Source: Lentisphaerae bacterium GWF2_44_16 (lineage in GTDB: Bacteria; Verrucomicrobiota; Lentisphaeria; Victivallales; GWF2-45-14). Taken from it: a stretch of DNA of 32,476 bases. Below are positions 16,639 to 24,597 of this stretch, piece by piece. The notes under the pieces are model-generated. The model was not told the DNA's origin. It saw only the letters and a list, made by a program, of their open reading frames with translations, and did not search any database. Both the position numbers and the translations under genes were made by a program. Every line of letters begins with the position of its first letter. Within the stretch, counting starts at the first letter, position 1. Location: assembly GCA_001803225.1 (NCBI GenBank), contig MHBF01000179.1, forward strand, positions 1 to 32,476, read 5' to 3'.

Positions 16639-17457
16639 ATGGACATCAACAAAGATAATGAACAGTTGTTTTTCGATTTTTCAGGAAATAAAACTACTGA
16701 AAGCAAAGACGCTATAAAAAGCTTTGAGCTTAAAAGGGCAGTTATGGGATGGCTCATTCCCCAGTCTCCTTCCGGCCTTGCCGTCGGTGTTCCTACCAGA
16801 ATATCCAAATTCAAGGCTGATATAGCCGCGTTCTGGTCTATTCCGAAAAGAAATTTAATGAAGCCTGAAAAAACTGTTATTATTGAAGTACGCCATGATC
16901 GGGAAAACTGTTGGCCTGAATGTTCCCACAAAGAGGAATTGCTTCCCAAGCTTAAGGAAATGAAAGAATTTAAAAAGTCTCTGGAAGAAAAAATATGCAG
17001 GGAAGAGCCTCACCTTAAAGATACTGACAACCTTTTTGACGAATATGAAAGCTGGGATTTTACGAACTCGAAAAACAAAGACTACCATAAATGTTGCCGC
17101 CAGATAGATGAAACAGAACATGCTTTGTATAACGGCAGCAGGTTTGAACAGATACGCAGAGCTAATACGGCCGATTACCTTTATCTTGCCGTGCCTTCCG
17201 GAGCAGTGCATCAGCATGAACTCGCGGACGGCTGGGGGCTTCTTTACATCGAAAAAGATATGAGCGTAAAACTCGTAAAGGGGCCTGACAGATGGACTTG
17301 TCCGGAAGAAAATAAGCTTCATCTTATCCAGAATATAGCGATATCTTCCAGTAAATGTGTTCTTTTTGCCAACGGTATCAGGGAAGACGCGAACGGTTCC
17401 GTATTCTTTACTCCCATCCCGAGAAAACGCAGAGGGGTGATAAGGATTGAGAAATAA
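16639..17457 (+). CDS. Uncharacterised protein, possible PD-(D/E)XK nuclease-like fold
   Basis: A 272-residue soluble protein from ATG 16639 (a TTG at 16624 would add five residues). I do not recognise a named family with certainty. Three features recall the restriction-endonuclease-like fold, and MmcB-type proteins in particular: 'VPTRISKFKADIAAFW' with Asp61 near the N-terminus; 'TVIIEVRHDREN' with Glu83 and Arg85 in the place of the E-x-K; and a late 'TADYLYLAVPSGAVHQHELADGWGLLYI', a layout typical of proteins with this nuclease core. A ~75-residue charged helical insertion lies between the second and third. Arg in place of the catalytic Lys leaves activity in doubt. The gene follows the rpsA terminator and overlaps the lipid A acyltransferase gene by 11 bases, so those two are translationally linked. 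Confidence 0.6.
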   Translation: MDINKDNEQLFFDFSGNKTTESKDAIKSFELKRAVMGWLIPQSPSGLAVGVPTRISKFKADIAAFWSIPKRNLMKPEKTVIIEVRHDRENCWPECSHKEELLPKLKEMKEFKKSLEEKICREEPHLKDTDNLFDEYESWDFTNSKNKDYHKCCRQIDETEHALYNGSRFEQIRRANTADYLYLAVPSGAVHQHELADGWGLLYIEKDMSVKLVKGPDRWTCPEENKLHLIQNIAISSSKCVLFANGIREDANGSVFFTPIPRKRRGVIRIEK

Positions 17458-18445
17458 GCTTGTCAAAAAAGCGCAGAGATCCATAAGATACATACTGGAG
17501 GCCGCGTCTGTATATGTCTGCTACCGTCTGATAAGGGCGCTTCCGCGTCGAGTTAATTTTTCCATTGCCTCCTTTTGCGGCTTTCTCATGTATTCAAATC
17601 CTTTTTTCAGGAAGCTTGTCAAAGCAAACCTGAAAATTGTTTTTCCTGAAAAAACTGAACGTGAGATAGGGCTGATTGCCAGAAAAAGTTTTACAAACCT
17701 GATTTTGTCCTTCCTCGAGCTCGCGTATTTTACAGGGCGTCCTGAAACAGTCAAAAAATACGTTTACCTTCCCGATAGAATCAACAAAGAAATAAACGAT
17801 TTCCATAAACAGGGAAAAGGATTTATTTTTGTGACCCCTCACCTGGGTAACTGGGAAATAGCCGGAATGATGTTTGCCAATTTTTTTTCAAATATACCTT
17901 TTGCGGTAGTTGCAAGGGTTTTTCCAAATCCTTACTTGAACAAGATACTTGACCTGGGAAGGCTTTCTCACGGGAACAAGGTTATTTCTGCCAAAGGCGC
18001 TATAAAGGGAATGGTGCAGGCGCTGAAAGAAGGATATTTCATGGCCACCCTGATAGATCAGAATACCCGTGTGAGGGATGGAGGTATTTTTGTAAACTTT
18101 CTGGGCCTTCCGGTGCCGAGCAGCAGGGCCCCGGCGATGTTTGCCAGAAAGATGAATGTTCCCGTAGGTGTAGGGGGATGTGTCAGGCATGGGCTTAAAT
18201 ATGAAGTCATTTTCGAGTTTGTTCACAAAAAAATAGAAGATTATAAAGATGATACCGAATTAATTCAGGATTTGCTGAAAATTACAGAATCCTACATAAG
18301 AAAATATCCGGAACAGTATCTGTGGTTTTATAAACGTTTCCAGCATATTCCAATGGATGCTTCAGAGGATTTAATCAAAAAATACCCCTATTACGCCAGC
18401 ATTCCTAACGAGAAATTCTATAGGAAAAAGGGTGGCGACTCTTAA
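17447..18445 (+). CDS. Lipid A biosynthesis acyltransferase (LpxL/HtrB family)
   Basis: A 332-residue inner-membrane-associated acyltransferase that adds a secondary acyl chain to lipid A or its precursor. It has the catalytic HX4E motif 'TPHLGNWEIAG', the 'LIDQNTRVRDGGIFVNFLGLP' block (equivalent to the DQ...GVFVPFFG region) and 'PEQYLWFYKRFQ' near the C-terminus, all in family order. An N-terminal hydrophobic stretch fits membrane association. It starts at TTG 17447 inside the end of the preceding gene, with GGGG about 8 bases upstream. Its presence is the best evidence that the host makes lipopolysaccharide. The specific acyl position cannot be assigned. A GACTCT-TAAC-AGAGTC hairpin covers its stop. 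Confidence 0.88.
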   Translation: MRNKLVKKAQRSIRYILEAASVYVCYRLIRALPRRVNFSIASFCGFLMYSNPFFRKLVKANLKIVFPEKTEREIGLIARKSFTNLILSFLELAYFTGRPETVKKYVYLPDRINKEINDFHKQGKGFIFVTPHLGNWEIAGMMFANFFSNIPFAVVARVFPNPYLNKILDLGRLSHGNKVISAKGAIKGMVQALKEGYFMATLIDQNTRVRDGGIFVNFLGLPVPSSRAPAMFARKMNVPVGVGGCVRHGLKYEVIFEFVHKKIEDYKDDTELIQDLLKITESYIRKYPEQYLWFYKRFQHIPMDASEDLIKKYPYYASIPNEKFYRKKGGDS

Positions 18446-18452
18446 CAGAGTC
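18437..18452. other. Small hairpin at the convergent lpxL-like/CBS gene ends
   Basis: GACTCT (18437-18442) and AGAGTC (18447-18452) form a 6-bp perfect stem with loop TAAC, which contains the acyltransferase stop codon. There is no clear T-run on either side, so termination in both directions is only possible, not shown. Confidence 0.35.
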
Positions 18453-18463
18453 TCTTGGCTTTG

Positions 18464-18928
18464 TCAGAAGACCTGATTGCCTCTGTTGCCAGACACATAA
18501 TCGCTGAGGTGTCTGATTTTTATCTCATCTTCCTCATGAAGTGCTTCAATAATATGGCGGTTGGAAAGAAGCGCCACGACTTTTGAATTTTCGAGTACGG
18601 GAATATGCCTTATTTTCTTGTTGGTCATAACTCTCATCACATAATCGACGTCATCGTTTATATCAGCCACAATAAGGTCTTTTGTCATTATTTCACTGAC
18701 TTTGAGATTTCTGGTATCGCCGTTGTCCGTACAGAGACGCCTGACTATATCACGTTCGGAAACAATACCGATATATTTCATGGGGTTGCAGCCGGGTTCA
18801 TGTATCAGGAGTGCGCCGGCATTGCATTCCACCAGCTTTTTGGCTGTATCAAGAACAGTCGCGTTTGCCGGGACAGTATATATTCTGTTATAACGGTTTT
18901 TAATAAAAACTATTTTTGAAAGTTTCAT
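18464..18928 (-). CDS. Tandem CBS-domain protein
   Basis: A 154-residue stand-alone CBS pair (Bateman module). CBS1 is at residues ~10-72 ('VPANATVLDTAKKLVECNAGALLIHE', 'YIGIVSERDIVRRL') and CBS2 at ~78-135 ('VSEIMTKDLIVADINDDVDYVMRVM', 'IRHIPVLENSKVVALLSNRHII'). Such modules bind adenosine nucleotides and act as energy sensors or as regulatory partners of other proteins. There is no attached enzyme domain, so the target is unknown. It starts at ATG 18928 with a purine-rich AGAGAG upstream. A TATAAT on the minus strand (18991-18996 read in reverse) is a possible -10 element. It is convergent with the lipid A acyltransferase gene. Confidence 0.9.
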   Translation of the reverse strand: MKLSKIVFIKNRYNRIYTVPANATVLDTAKKLVECNAGALLIHEPGCNPMKYIGIVSERDIVRRLCTDNGDTRNLKVSEIMTKDLIVADINDDVDYVMRVMTNKKIRHIPVLENSKVVALLSNRHIIEALHEEDEIKIRHLSDYVSGNRGNQVF

Positions 18929-19149
18929 TTCATCGCTCTCTTTTTAAAGTTGTTTTCTATAAGCAAATTACCTGTCCAATCCCTGATAATATTATACCAC
19001 TTAAATAAAATGAAAACAAAAAAAAAATCAGTTATTTTCGACAAAAAAGTTTTCAGAATATAATATATATAGCAGGTATTTTAAGAATATTTTGATAATG
19101 GGTACAAAAAGTATCCAAAAAATTAAGGTTTTTTAGAACAGTAGAGTTT
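18929..19149. other. AT-rich intergenic region
   Basis: This 221-bp gap holds a minus-strand TATAAT (complement of 18991-18996) suited to the CBS gene, and an imperfect GGGTAC-5-GTATCC inverted repeat near 19100 that could help end the ArnT-like transcript. I see no small gene or RNA here. Confidence 0.4.
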
Positions 19150-20799
19150 TTATTTATACTCGGCGAATGTGAATTCGAGTTCTATTTTTTCGTATGCGGG
19201 TTTAGGGAGATTGTTTTTGCAGTCCTCGTTGTAGATTTTTGACCTTATTATCAGGGCTACAGGCTTTTTGCCTGAATTTTCACGTATCAGCTTGTTCAGT
19301 TCCTCAACCGAAATAAAGCGGTGCTTGGAATCCTTGTAGCTGAAACCATACTCGAGTTCGCCCTTTTCCATCACCAGATAAACATCATCACGTTTGTAAT
19401 ACCAATTTACGGCGCCGATAATGCTTTTGTAGGAGACTATAATGGTATCTTTGTTTATCATCGGAGCATGGCGCATAAGGAAATCACCGGGAGCTTTTCT
19501 TTCCTTTACCTGATCAGGAAGAATGAAATGGGAAACAAACATCAGCACAAAAGGCGCGGCACAGAAAAGAGCGAGCTTTTTCCTGTAATCAGATGCCTTG
19601 AATGAAAGAAAAAGCAGGGAACCCCATGACCAGAAAGCAATAACGCCGACAATCCATTTCCATGTTTCGGCCTTGCTGAAAGCGGTTACGGGAAAACCCG
19701 TTGACTGGTTTATCAGGAAAAGCAGACCGCCTATGCCGAAAATTGATGCCATTATAATAGCCGTGACGTCAAAAGTCTTTCTGAAACCACCCTCGAAATA
19801 TCTTACAAGCCAGCCTGAAAACAGTATTGAGAGCGGCGCGAAACATGGCAGTATGTATGTAGCCAGCTTGCCGTTTGACGCAGAAAAAAAGAGGAAGCCT
19901 AAAATAAACCAGCATAGAAGATAACGGGTAAAAGCATCCTTTAAATCACTTTTGCGGAACCCCATGAAGGCGGCAGGTAAAAGAAATGTCCACGGAAGCG
20001 CCCCGAGCAGAAGCACAGGAACAAAAAACCAGAAAGGCTCAGGATGTTGAAATTCATTGCTGCTGTCGATAAAACGCTTTATATGTTCGACCCATACAAA
20101 GTAATTCCAAAAATCGCTTTCCCTGAAATGCACGCTGATGCACCATGGCAGAGAAACCACAAGCACCATTATCAGAGGCAGCCAGGGAAGACGGAAAAGC
20201 AGTTTCCAGCGTTTCTCCCATAAAAGAAACGGAACAATGGTCGCCACCGGCAGGACAAACGCCAGAAAACCTTTCGTCAGGAAAGCCAGGCCGCAGAATA
20301 TCCCGAAAAGGCATAGAAATACAAATCTTTTGTATCTGACCTCAGAATAAGCATAGTAAAATGAGAAAAGCGCGGCATTCAAAAACATTGTAAGCATACT
20401 GTCCATGACATTAAAAGTGCCTACAAAAAAGACTTCCTGACAGGTCAGAAAAATGGCGGCGGCAAGAACTCCCTGAGTCTGAGACTTCCTGAACTTGGCG
20501 GCGGCAAAAAATATCAGAAGCGCCGAAATACCTACGGAAAGAGCGGAAGGAAAACGCATGGCAAATTCGTTCTGCCCGAATATCTTCATGGATACGGCAT
20601 TAGCCCAGTAAGCCAATACGGGTTTCTCAAAATATCTGAGCCCGTTGAAATGAGGAACTGTCCAATCACCGGACTGGAGTATTTCCCTGGGAATTTCAGC
20701 ATAACGGGTTTCATCAGGTATTATAGCGGGCCTGTAGCCGAGCGGCAGAACATATATAACGATAAACAGGATTATCGCGGTAAATAAAAATTTTTTCAA
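19150..20799 (-). CDS. ArnT-like glycosyltransferase, GT39/PMT_2 family
   Basis: A 549-residue polytopic membrane protein. The N-terminal transmembrane helix is followed by the periplasmic 'IPDETRYAEIPREIL' acidic motif (the DE site of GT39/GT83 enzymes), 'FEKPVLAYW' and 'RFPSALSVGISALL', typical of ArnT/undecaprenyl-phosphate-sugar transferases. About ten further hydrophobic helices follow, then a ~100-residue soluble C-terminal domain. ArnT adds 4-amino-4-deoxy-L-arabinose to lipid A; with no arn biosynthesis genes in view the donor sugar is unknown. I choose TTG 20799, giving 'MKKFLFTAIILF' with AGGAAG seven bases upstream, over ATG 20826. It may be co-transcribed with the upstream TauE/SafE gene, and the nearby lipid A acyltransferase gene fits an envelope-modification theme. 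Confidence 0.82.
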   Translation of the reverse strand: MKKFLFTAIILFIVIYVLPLGYRPAIIPDETRYAEIPREILQSGDWTVPHFNGLRYFEKPVLAYWANAVSMKIFGQNEFAMRFPSALSVGISALLIFFAAAKFRKSQTQGVLAAAIFLTCQEVFFVGTFNVMDSMLTMFLNAALFSFYYAYSEVRYKRFVFLCLFGIFCGLAFLTKGFLAFVLPVATIVPFLLWEKRWKLLFRLPWLPLIMVLVVSLPWCISVHFRESDFWNYFVWVEHIKRFIDSSNEFQHPEPFWFFVPVLLLGALPWTFLLPAAFMGFRKSDLKDAFTRYLLCWFILGFLFFSASNGKLATYILPCFAPLSILFSGWLVRYFEGGFRKTFDVTAIIMASIFGIGGLLFLINQSTGFPVTAFSKAETWKWIVGVIAFWSWGSLLFLSFKASDYRKKLALFCAAPFVLMFVSHFILPDQVKERKAPGDFLMRHAPMINKDTIIVSYKSIIGAVNWYYKRDDVYLVMEKGELEYGFSYKDSKHRFISVEELNKLIRENSGKKPVALIIRSKIYNEDCKNNLPKPAYEKIELEFTFAEYK

Positions 20800-20870
20800 A
20801 TCGGGAACTTCCTTTCTACAAATCAAAAGAACGTAAAATTAGTTTGCCAACGGAAAAAATCCAGTTCCTT

Positions 20871-21779
20871 TTATCCGAATACTATGAAATAGAGTTTTAC
20901 GAGTACCATTATCAGCACTGTGAGAAGTATAAACGAGAAATATTTTCTCACAGACCTGCCGGAAAGTTTTCTAGCTATGTTCGTACCGACAGACGTCCCG
21001 AAAAAGGAACCGAAAATCAAAGGCAACGCTATTCCATAGTCTATATTCTTGTCAATTCCATGTCCCAGAGATGAAAAAACACCCGCCGCGAATACTGTTA
21101 TCAGGCTTGTACGTACAGCGTATTTTGTCTTCTGGCCCACCAGATAATAGAGTATAGGCATCATTATCACGCCTCCGCCGATACCCAGAAGCCCGCTTAT
21201 AAAACCTGTGAAAACCCCGAGAATCACCAGCACGGTAATGCTGAAAGCGCCTGAAGGAATGGAACGGAACTTCATAACAGGAGGTATTTGAAGAAAGGAT
21301 AAAAAACCTGTATGGTCCTCTTCATCCTCCCTCCGGCTTACTTTTTTGAGAAAAAAGTTGTCTATGATCAGCCATGCCGAGACAAAAGTTATAAAGACGG
21401 CAAATATCGAAAGGAGTATGATCTCTGAAGCCGGAATGCTTCTCGAAAAGACTGCAATCATGCCCATTTTTTTTGTAAGCCTTACGCAATATGTGCCTAA
21501 AAACGTTCCCGGAAAAATTCCGGCCGCCATCAGCAAACCAACCCTCATACCTATGAATTCCCTGTCCATCTGCCGGCAAAGGGCAAAAAAGGAAGCCCCG
21601 GCAATCTGGAGGGAACTTGTGCCTACGGCAATCTGCATGGGCAGTCTCATGAATATGTTCAGAGCAGGAGTTATTATGAAGCCGCCTCCGGCCCCGAAAA
21701 TACTCGTCAGTATGCCAACACCAAATCCAAGAAAGGCGCTCACAATAAGAGAGATGTAATTTTCAAAAATATGACTCAA
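20871..21779 (-). CDS. TauE/SafE family anion exporter
   Basis: A 302-residue integral membrane protein with the two-fold internal repeat of the TauE/SafE (DUF81) family: 'GFGVGILTSIFGAGGGFIITPAL' near the N-terminus and 'GFISGLLGIGGGVIMMPILYYLVG' in the second half, each with a glycine-rich loop. About eight hydrophobic helices are visible, with a charged linker in the middle ('KKVSRREDEEDHTG'). Family members export sulfite, sulfoacetate or related anions; the substrate here is not predictable. The start is TTG 21779, with AAGG about 10 bases upstream. It is divergent from cinA across 108 bp. Confidence 0.87.
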   Translation of the reverse strand: MSHIFENYISLIVSAFLGFGVGILTSIFGAGGGFIITPALNIFMRLPMQIAVGTSSLQIAGASFFALCRQMDREFIGMRVGLLMAAGIFPGTFLGTYCVRLTKKMGMIAVFSRSIPASEIILLSIFAVFITFVSAWLIIDNFFLKKVSRREDEEDHTGFLSFLQIPPVMKFRSIPSGAFSITVLVILGVFTGFISGLLGIGGGVIMMPILYYLVGQKTKYAVRTSLITVFAAGVFSSLGHGIDKNIDYGIALPLIFGSFFGTSVGTNIARKLSGRSVRKYFSFILLTVLIMVLVKLYFIVFG

Positions 21780-21887
21780 AAAGGTTGTACCTTAAAAAAT
21801 AACGTAATTCATATAAAGAAAAGCTGTATTTCAATTTAGACAATAGTAAATTAAAATCAAGAAACAATCAGGAATAAGACTAGATTT

Positions 21888-23114
21888 ATGAATATATCGG
21901 TAATATGTATTGGAGATGAACTGCTCAAGGGAGCTACTGTAAATACAAACCTGGCCTTTATAGGCAATGAACTGCTTTCCATAGGCATAATTCCCTTCAA
22001 CTCAATGACAGTGCCAGACGAAAAAAACGCCCTGACAGGAGCGCTTGATTATCTTACGCCCCTTTCCGACGTGATTATTACCGTCGGAGGACTCGGCCCG
22101 ACAGCGGACGATATCACAAAAAACGTAATCGCCGGATATTTCAAACGCTGTTTCAGGAAAGATGAAAAGGCCGCGGAAAATATCATCGACAGATGGAACA
22201 GGTTCGGCCGCAGAGTCGCCTCTGAAACCCTAATGTCCCAAGCCCTCGTACCTGAAGGCGCGGAAGTCATTTACAACAAGGTCGGCACCGCCCCGGGCAT
22301 ATGGATGGAAACGGAAAAAGATAAACTCCTGATAATGCTTCCCGGTCCTCCGGTTGAACTAAAACCTATGGTTTCAGATTTTGTGGTCCCGCGCCTGAAG
22401 GAAAAACTTAAGGTCAAACTCCATACTGAACTCTTTCATGTGGTCGGACTGCCCGAATCACTTGTGGAAGGAAAAATGCTGCCAGTCATTTCTGAAATGA
22501 AGGATTTGTCCGTGGCTTACTGCGCCTCCCCCGGTGAAGTCAGGGTTTTTCTCACAAGCCTGAATAAAGACACGATTGAAAAAATGTCCGCCGAAATGAA
22601 GAGAATTTTCCCCGAGAATATTCTTCTGTCCGCTCATAATTCACTTGTTGAGGAAATATCACAGTTGCTCAGAAAAAATAAGTTGACGGCAGCGACGGCG
22701 GAATCATGCACCGGCGGAATGATAGCCGCGGCAATAACGGAACTCCCCGGTTCCTCGGATATTTTCAAAGGTTCGATTGTCGCGTACAGCAACGAAGTCA
22801 AGGAAAATATACTCGGCGTCAGGCATGAAACTCTGGAAAAGTACGGCGCTGTAAGCTCCGAATGCGCTTCGGAAATGCTTGATAATGTGTGTGATAAATC
22901 CAACACTGAAACAGGCATCGCAGTTACAGGCATAGCCGGGCCCGGAGGAGGAGGACAGAAACCAGTGGGACTGGTTTATATAGCCGTGAGATTCAAAGAC
23001 AGGAAAATCGTCAGGGAATATAATTTTTTGGGAAACAGGGAAATGATAAGGCAAAGAACCGTATCCATGGCGTTTAATCTTTTCAGATCTCTTATTTTGA
23101 ATTATAGTATTTAA
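21888..23114 (+). CDS. cinA: CinA-family protein (pyrophosphatase / NMN deamidase type)
   Basis: A 408-residue full-length CinA. The N-terminal MoCF-like/COG1058 domain (residues ~3-170) has 'CIGDELLKGATVNTNLAFIG' and 'TVGGLGPTADDITKN', in family members an ADP-ribose pyrophosphatase. The C-terminal domain (~255-405) has 'ATAESCTGGMIAAAITELPGSS', 'AYSNEVKENILGV' and 'AVTGIAGPGGGGQKPVGLVY', the signature of nicotinamide mononucleotide deamidase (PncC). Both halves look intact, so it fits pyridine-nucleotide salvage; the name from competence in other bacteria need not apply. The ribosome site is weak (AGGAATAAG, 10 bases or more upstream of ATG). The pentapeptide and OppF-like genes follow in the same direction. 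Confidence 0.95.
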   Translation: MNISVICIGDELLKGATVNTNLAFIGNELLSIGIIPFNSMTVPDEKNALTGALDYLTPLSDVIITVGGLGPTADDITKNVIAGYFKRCFRKDEKAAENIIDRWNRFGRRVASETLMSQALVPEGAEVIYNKVGTAPGIWMETEKDKLLIMLPGPPVELKPMVSDFVVPRLKEKLKVKLHTELFHVVGLPESLVEGKMLPVISEMKDLSVAYCASPGEVRVFLTSLNKDTIEKMSAEMKRIFPENILLSAHNSLVEEISQLLRKNKLTAATAESCTGGMIAAAITELPGSSDIFKGSIVAYSNEVKENILGVRHETLEKYGAVSSECASEMLDNVCDKSNTETGIAVTGIAGPGGGGQKPVGLVYIAVRFKDRKIVREYNFLGNREMIRQRTVSMAFNLFRSLILNYSI

Positions 23115-23143
23115 GTCCTTTTATAAAAATATGGAGGTGCGGA

Positions 23144-23512
23144 ATGCCTGAAATGAAACAGTCAAAGATGTTCCATTTTCTCAGGGACGGAAAGATTGAG
23201 GATTTCAACAGAGAGCTCCAGCGCGGGACCGCTGTCGATCTCGAAAACGCTGACTTGAGAGGCGTTGACCTCAGAGGCTGCAACCTCAAAGGGGTAAGTC
23301 TTAAAGGCGCTTATATGAGCTATACAGACCTCAGAGGCCTGGACCTGAGGTTTTCAAATCTTGAGGGCGCAAGCATCAAAAGCGCGAAAATCAGCGGCGC
23401 GTACTTTCCTGAAAACATCATGCCTGAGGAAATACTGATGTCCGTTACTCAAGGCACCAGAATGCGCACGGTAAAGCATCATGTATATGAAGAAAAAGGC
23501 AAAGAACAGTAA
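23144..23512 (+). CDS. Pentapeptide-repeat protein
   Basis: A 122-residue protein. Residues ~30-88 hold about eleven pentapeptide units of the A(D/N)LXX form ('ADLRG','VDLRG','CNLKG','VSLKG','TDLRG','LDLRF','SNLEG','ASIKS','AKISG'), which fold into a short right-handed quadrilateral beta helix. The N-terminal 30 and C-terminal 30 residues are charged. It is too short for a Qnr/MfpA-type DNA mimic with a dimer module, so a function is not assigned. It has a strong ribosome site (GGAGGT, 8 bases before ATG). Two bases separate its stop from the next gene, indicating coupled expression with the ABC ATPase. Confidence 0.85.
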   Translation: MPEMKQSKMFHFLRDGKIEDFNRELQRGTAVDLENADLRGVDLRGCNLKGVSLKGAYMSYTDLRGLDLRFSNLEGASIKSAKISGAYFPENIMPEEILMSVTQGTRMRTVKHHVYEEKGKEQ

Positions 23513-23514
23513 AA

Positions 23515-24486
23515 ATGCCCCTGCTTGAAGTAAAAGATCTGAAGACATGGTATCCCCTCCGGGGCGGCTGGTTCGGACCGCGCGCTTATGTTAAGGCTGT
23601 TGACGGGGTTTCTTTCAGTCTGGAAGAGGGTGAAACCATAGGGCTTGTGGGAGAGAGCGGATGCGGAAAAAGCACACTTGGAAAAACCCTTGTCCGCCTG
23701 GAAAACCCAAGTTCTGGAAGCTTCAGGATTGAAGATGTGGAGATGGCAAAACTCAGAGGCCGCGAATTACGGAAAATGCGCCGCAAATTCCAGATGATAT
23801 TCCAAGACCCCTACGGTTCCCTCAATCCCAGAATGACAATCTTTTCAGCCCTTGACGAAGTACTGTCCTTCCATACGGATTTAAATAAACACGGACGGAC
23901 AGAACGCATAGCCGAACTTCTTAATCTTGTGGGCCTTAACGCCGAATGCATGTACAGATATCCCCATCAGTTCAGCGGCGGACAGAGACAGCGTATCGGT
24001 ATAGCCAGAGCGCTGGCTGTGGCCCCGAAAATGATAATAGCCGATGAACCGGTCTCAGCCCTTGACGTAAGCGTTCAGGCACAGATAATAAACCTGCTTA
24101 AATCTATTCAGGAAAAAACAGGAGTCGCGTATATTTTTATAGCGCATGACCTGGCGGTAGTAGAGCATATCAGCCGCAAAATAATGGTCATGTACTTGGG
24201 TAAAATTGTTGAAAGCGGTTTCAGCCGTGATATTTGCGCAAATCCGGCGCATCCCTACACTAAAGCCCTTCTTTCAGCAATACCAACCATAGACGCCATC
24301 ACCCGCCGCAAAAGAATAATACTTCCCGGCGATATGCCCTCCCCCGTAAATCCGCCTAAGGGATGTCCGTTCAATCCGAGATGCCCCATTGCCGTTGAAA
24401 AATGCAGGACTCAAGTTCCTCCGCTTGAAAAAATATCTGAAAATCAACATTTCAGCGCGTGTTTTTTCTCCAACCCAGGGAAATAA
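23515..24486 (+). CDS. Oligopeptide/dipeptide ABC transporter ATP-binding subunit (OppF/DppF type)
   Basis: A 323-residue ABC ATPase. Walker A is 'GLVGESGCGKSTLGKTL', the Q-loop 'MIFQDPYGSLNPRMT', the signature 'FSGGQRQRIGIARALA', Walker B 'MIIADEPVSALD' and the H-loop 'FIAHDLAVVEHIS'. The C-terminal extension 'HPYTKALLSAIP' plus the cysteine-rich 'GCPFNPRCPIAVEKC' is the oligo_HPY region specific to peptide importers, where OppF pairs with OppD on the cytoplasmic face. No OppA, B, C or D gene is present in this window on either side, so the subunit is separated from its partners. It follows the pentapeptide gene by two bases. Confidence 0.93.
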   Translation: MPLLEVKDLKTWYPLRGGWFGPRAYVKAVDGVSFSLEEGETIGLVGESGCGKSTLGKTLVRLENPSSGSFRIEDVEMAKLRGRELRKMRRKFQMIFQDPYGSLNPRMTIFSALDEVLSFHTDLNKHGRTERIAELLNLVGLNAECMYRYPHQFSGGQRQRIGIARALAVAPKMIIADEPVSALDVSVQAQIINLLKSIQEKTGVAYIFIAHDLAVVEHISRKIMVMYLGKIVESGFSRDICANPAHPYTKALLSAIPTIDAITRRKRIILPGDMPSPVNPPKGCPFNPRCPIAVEKCRTQVPPLEKISENQHFSACFFSNPGK

Positions 24487-24495
24487 AAATATCTC

Positions 24496-24524
24496 TTGCA
24501 AAAATCTTATTCATGGAATATATT
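24496..24524 (+). promoter_or_regulatory. Sigma70-like promoter upstream of the kinase gene
   Basis: TTGCAA (24496-24501), a 17-bp spacer and TATATT (24519-24524) give a good housekeeping promoter about 75 bp before the kinase ATG. Confidence 0.55.
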
Positions 24525-24597
24525 TCTACCCCGTTTCAGGAGGAGTGGCCCATATCGTTTTATCATGCGTATTGTTAATAAATAAGGTTTTATTAAA

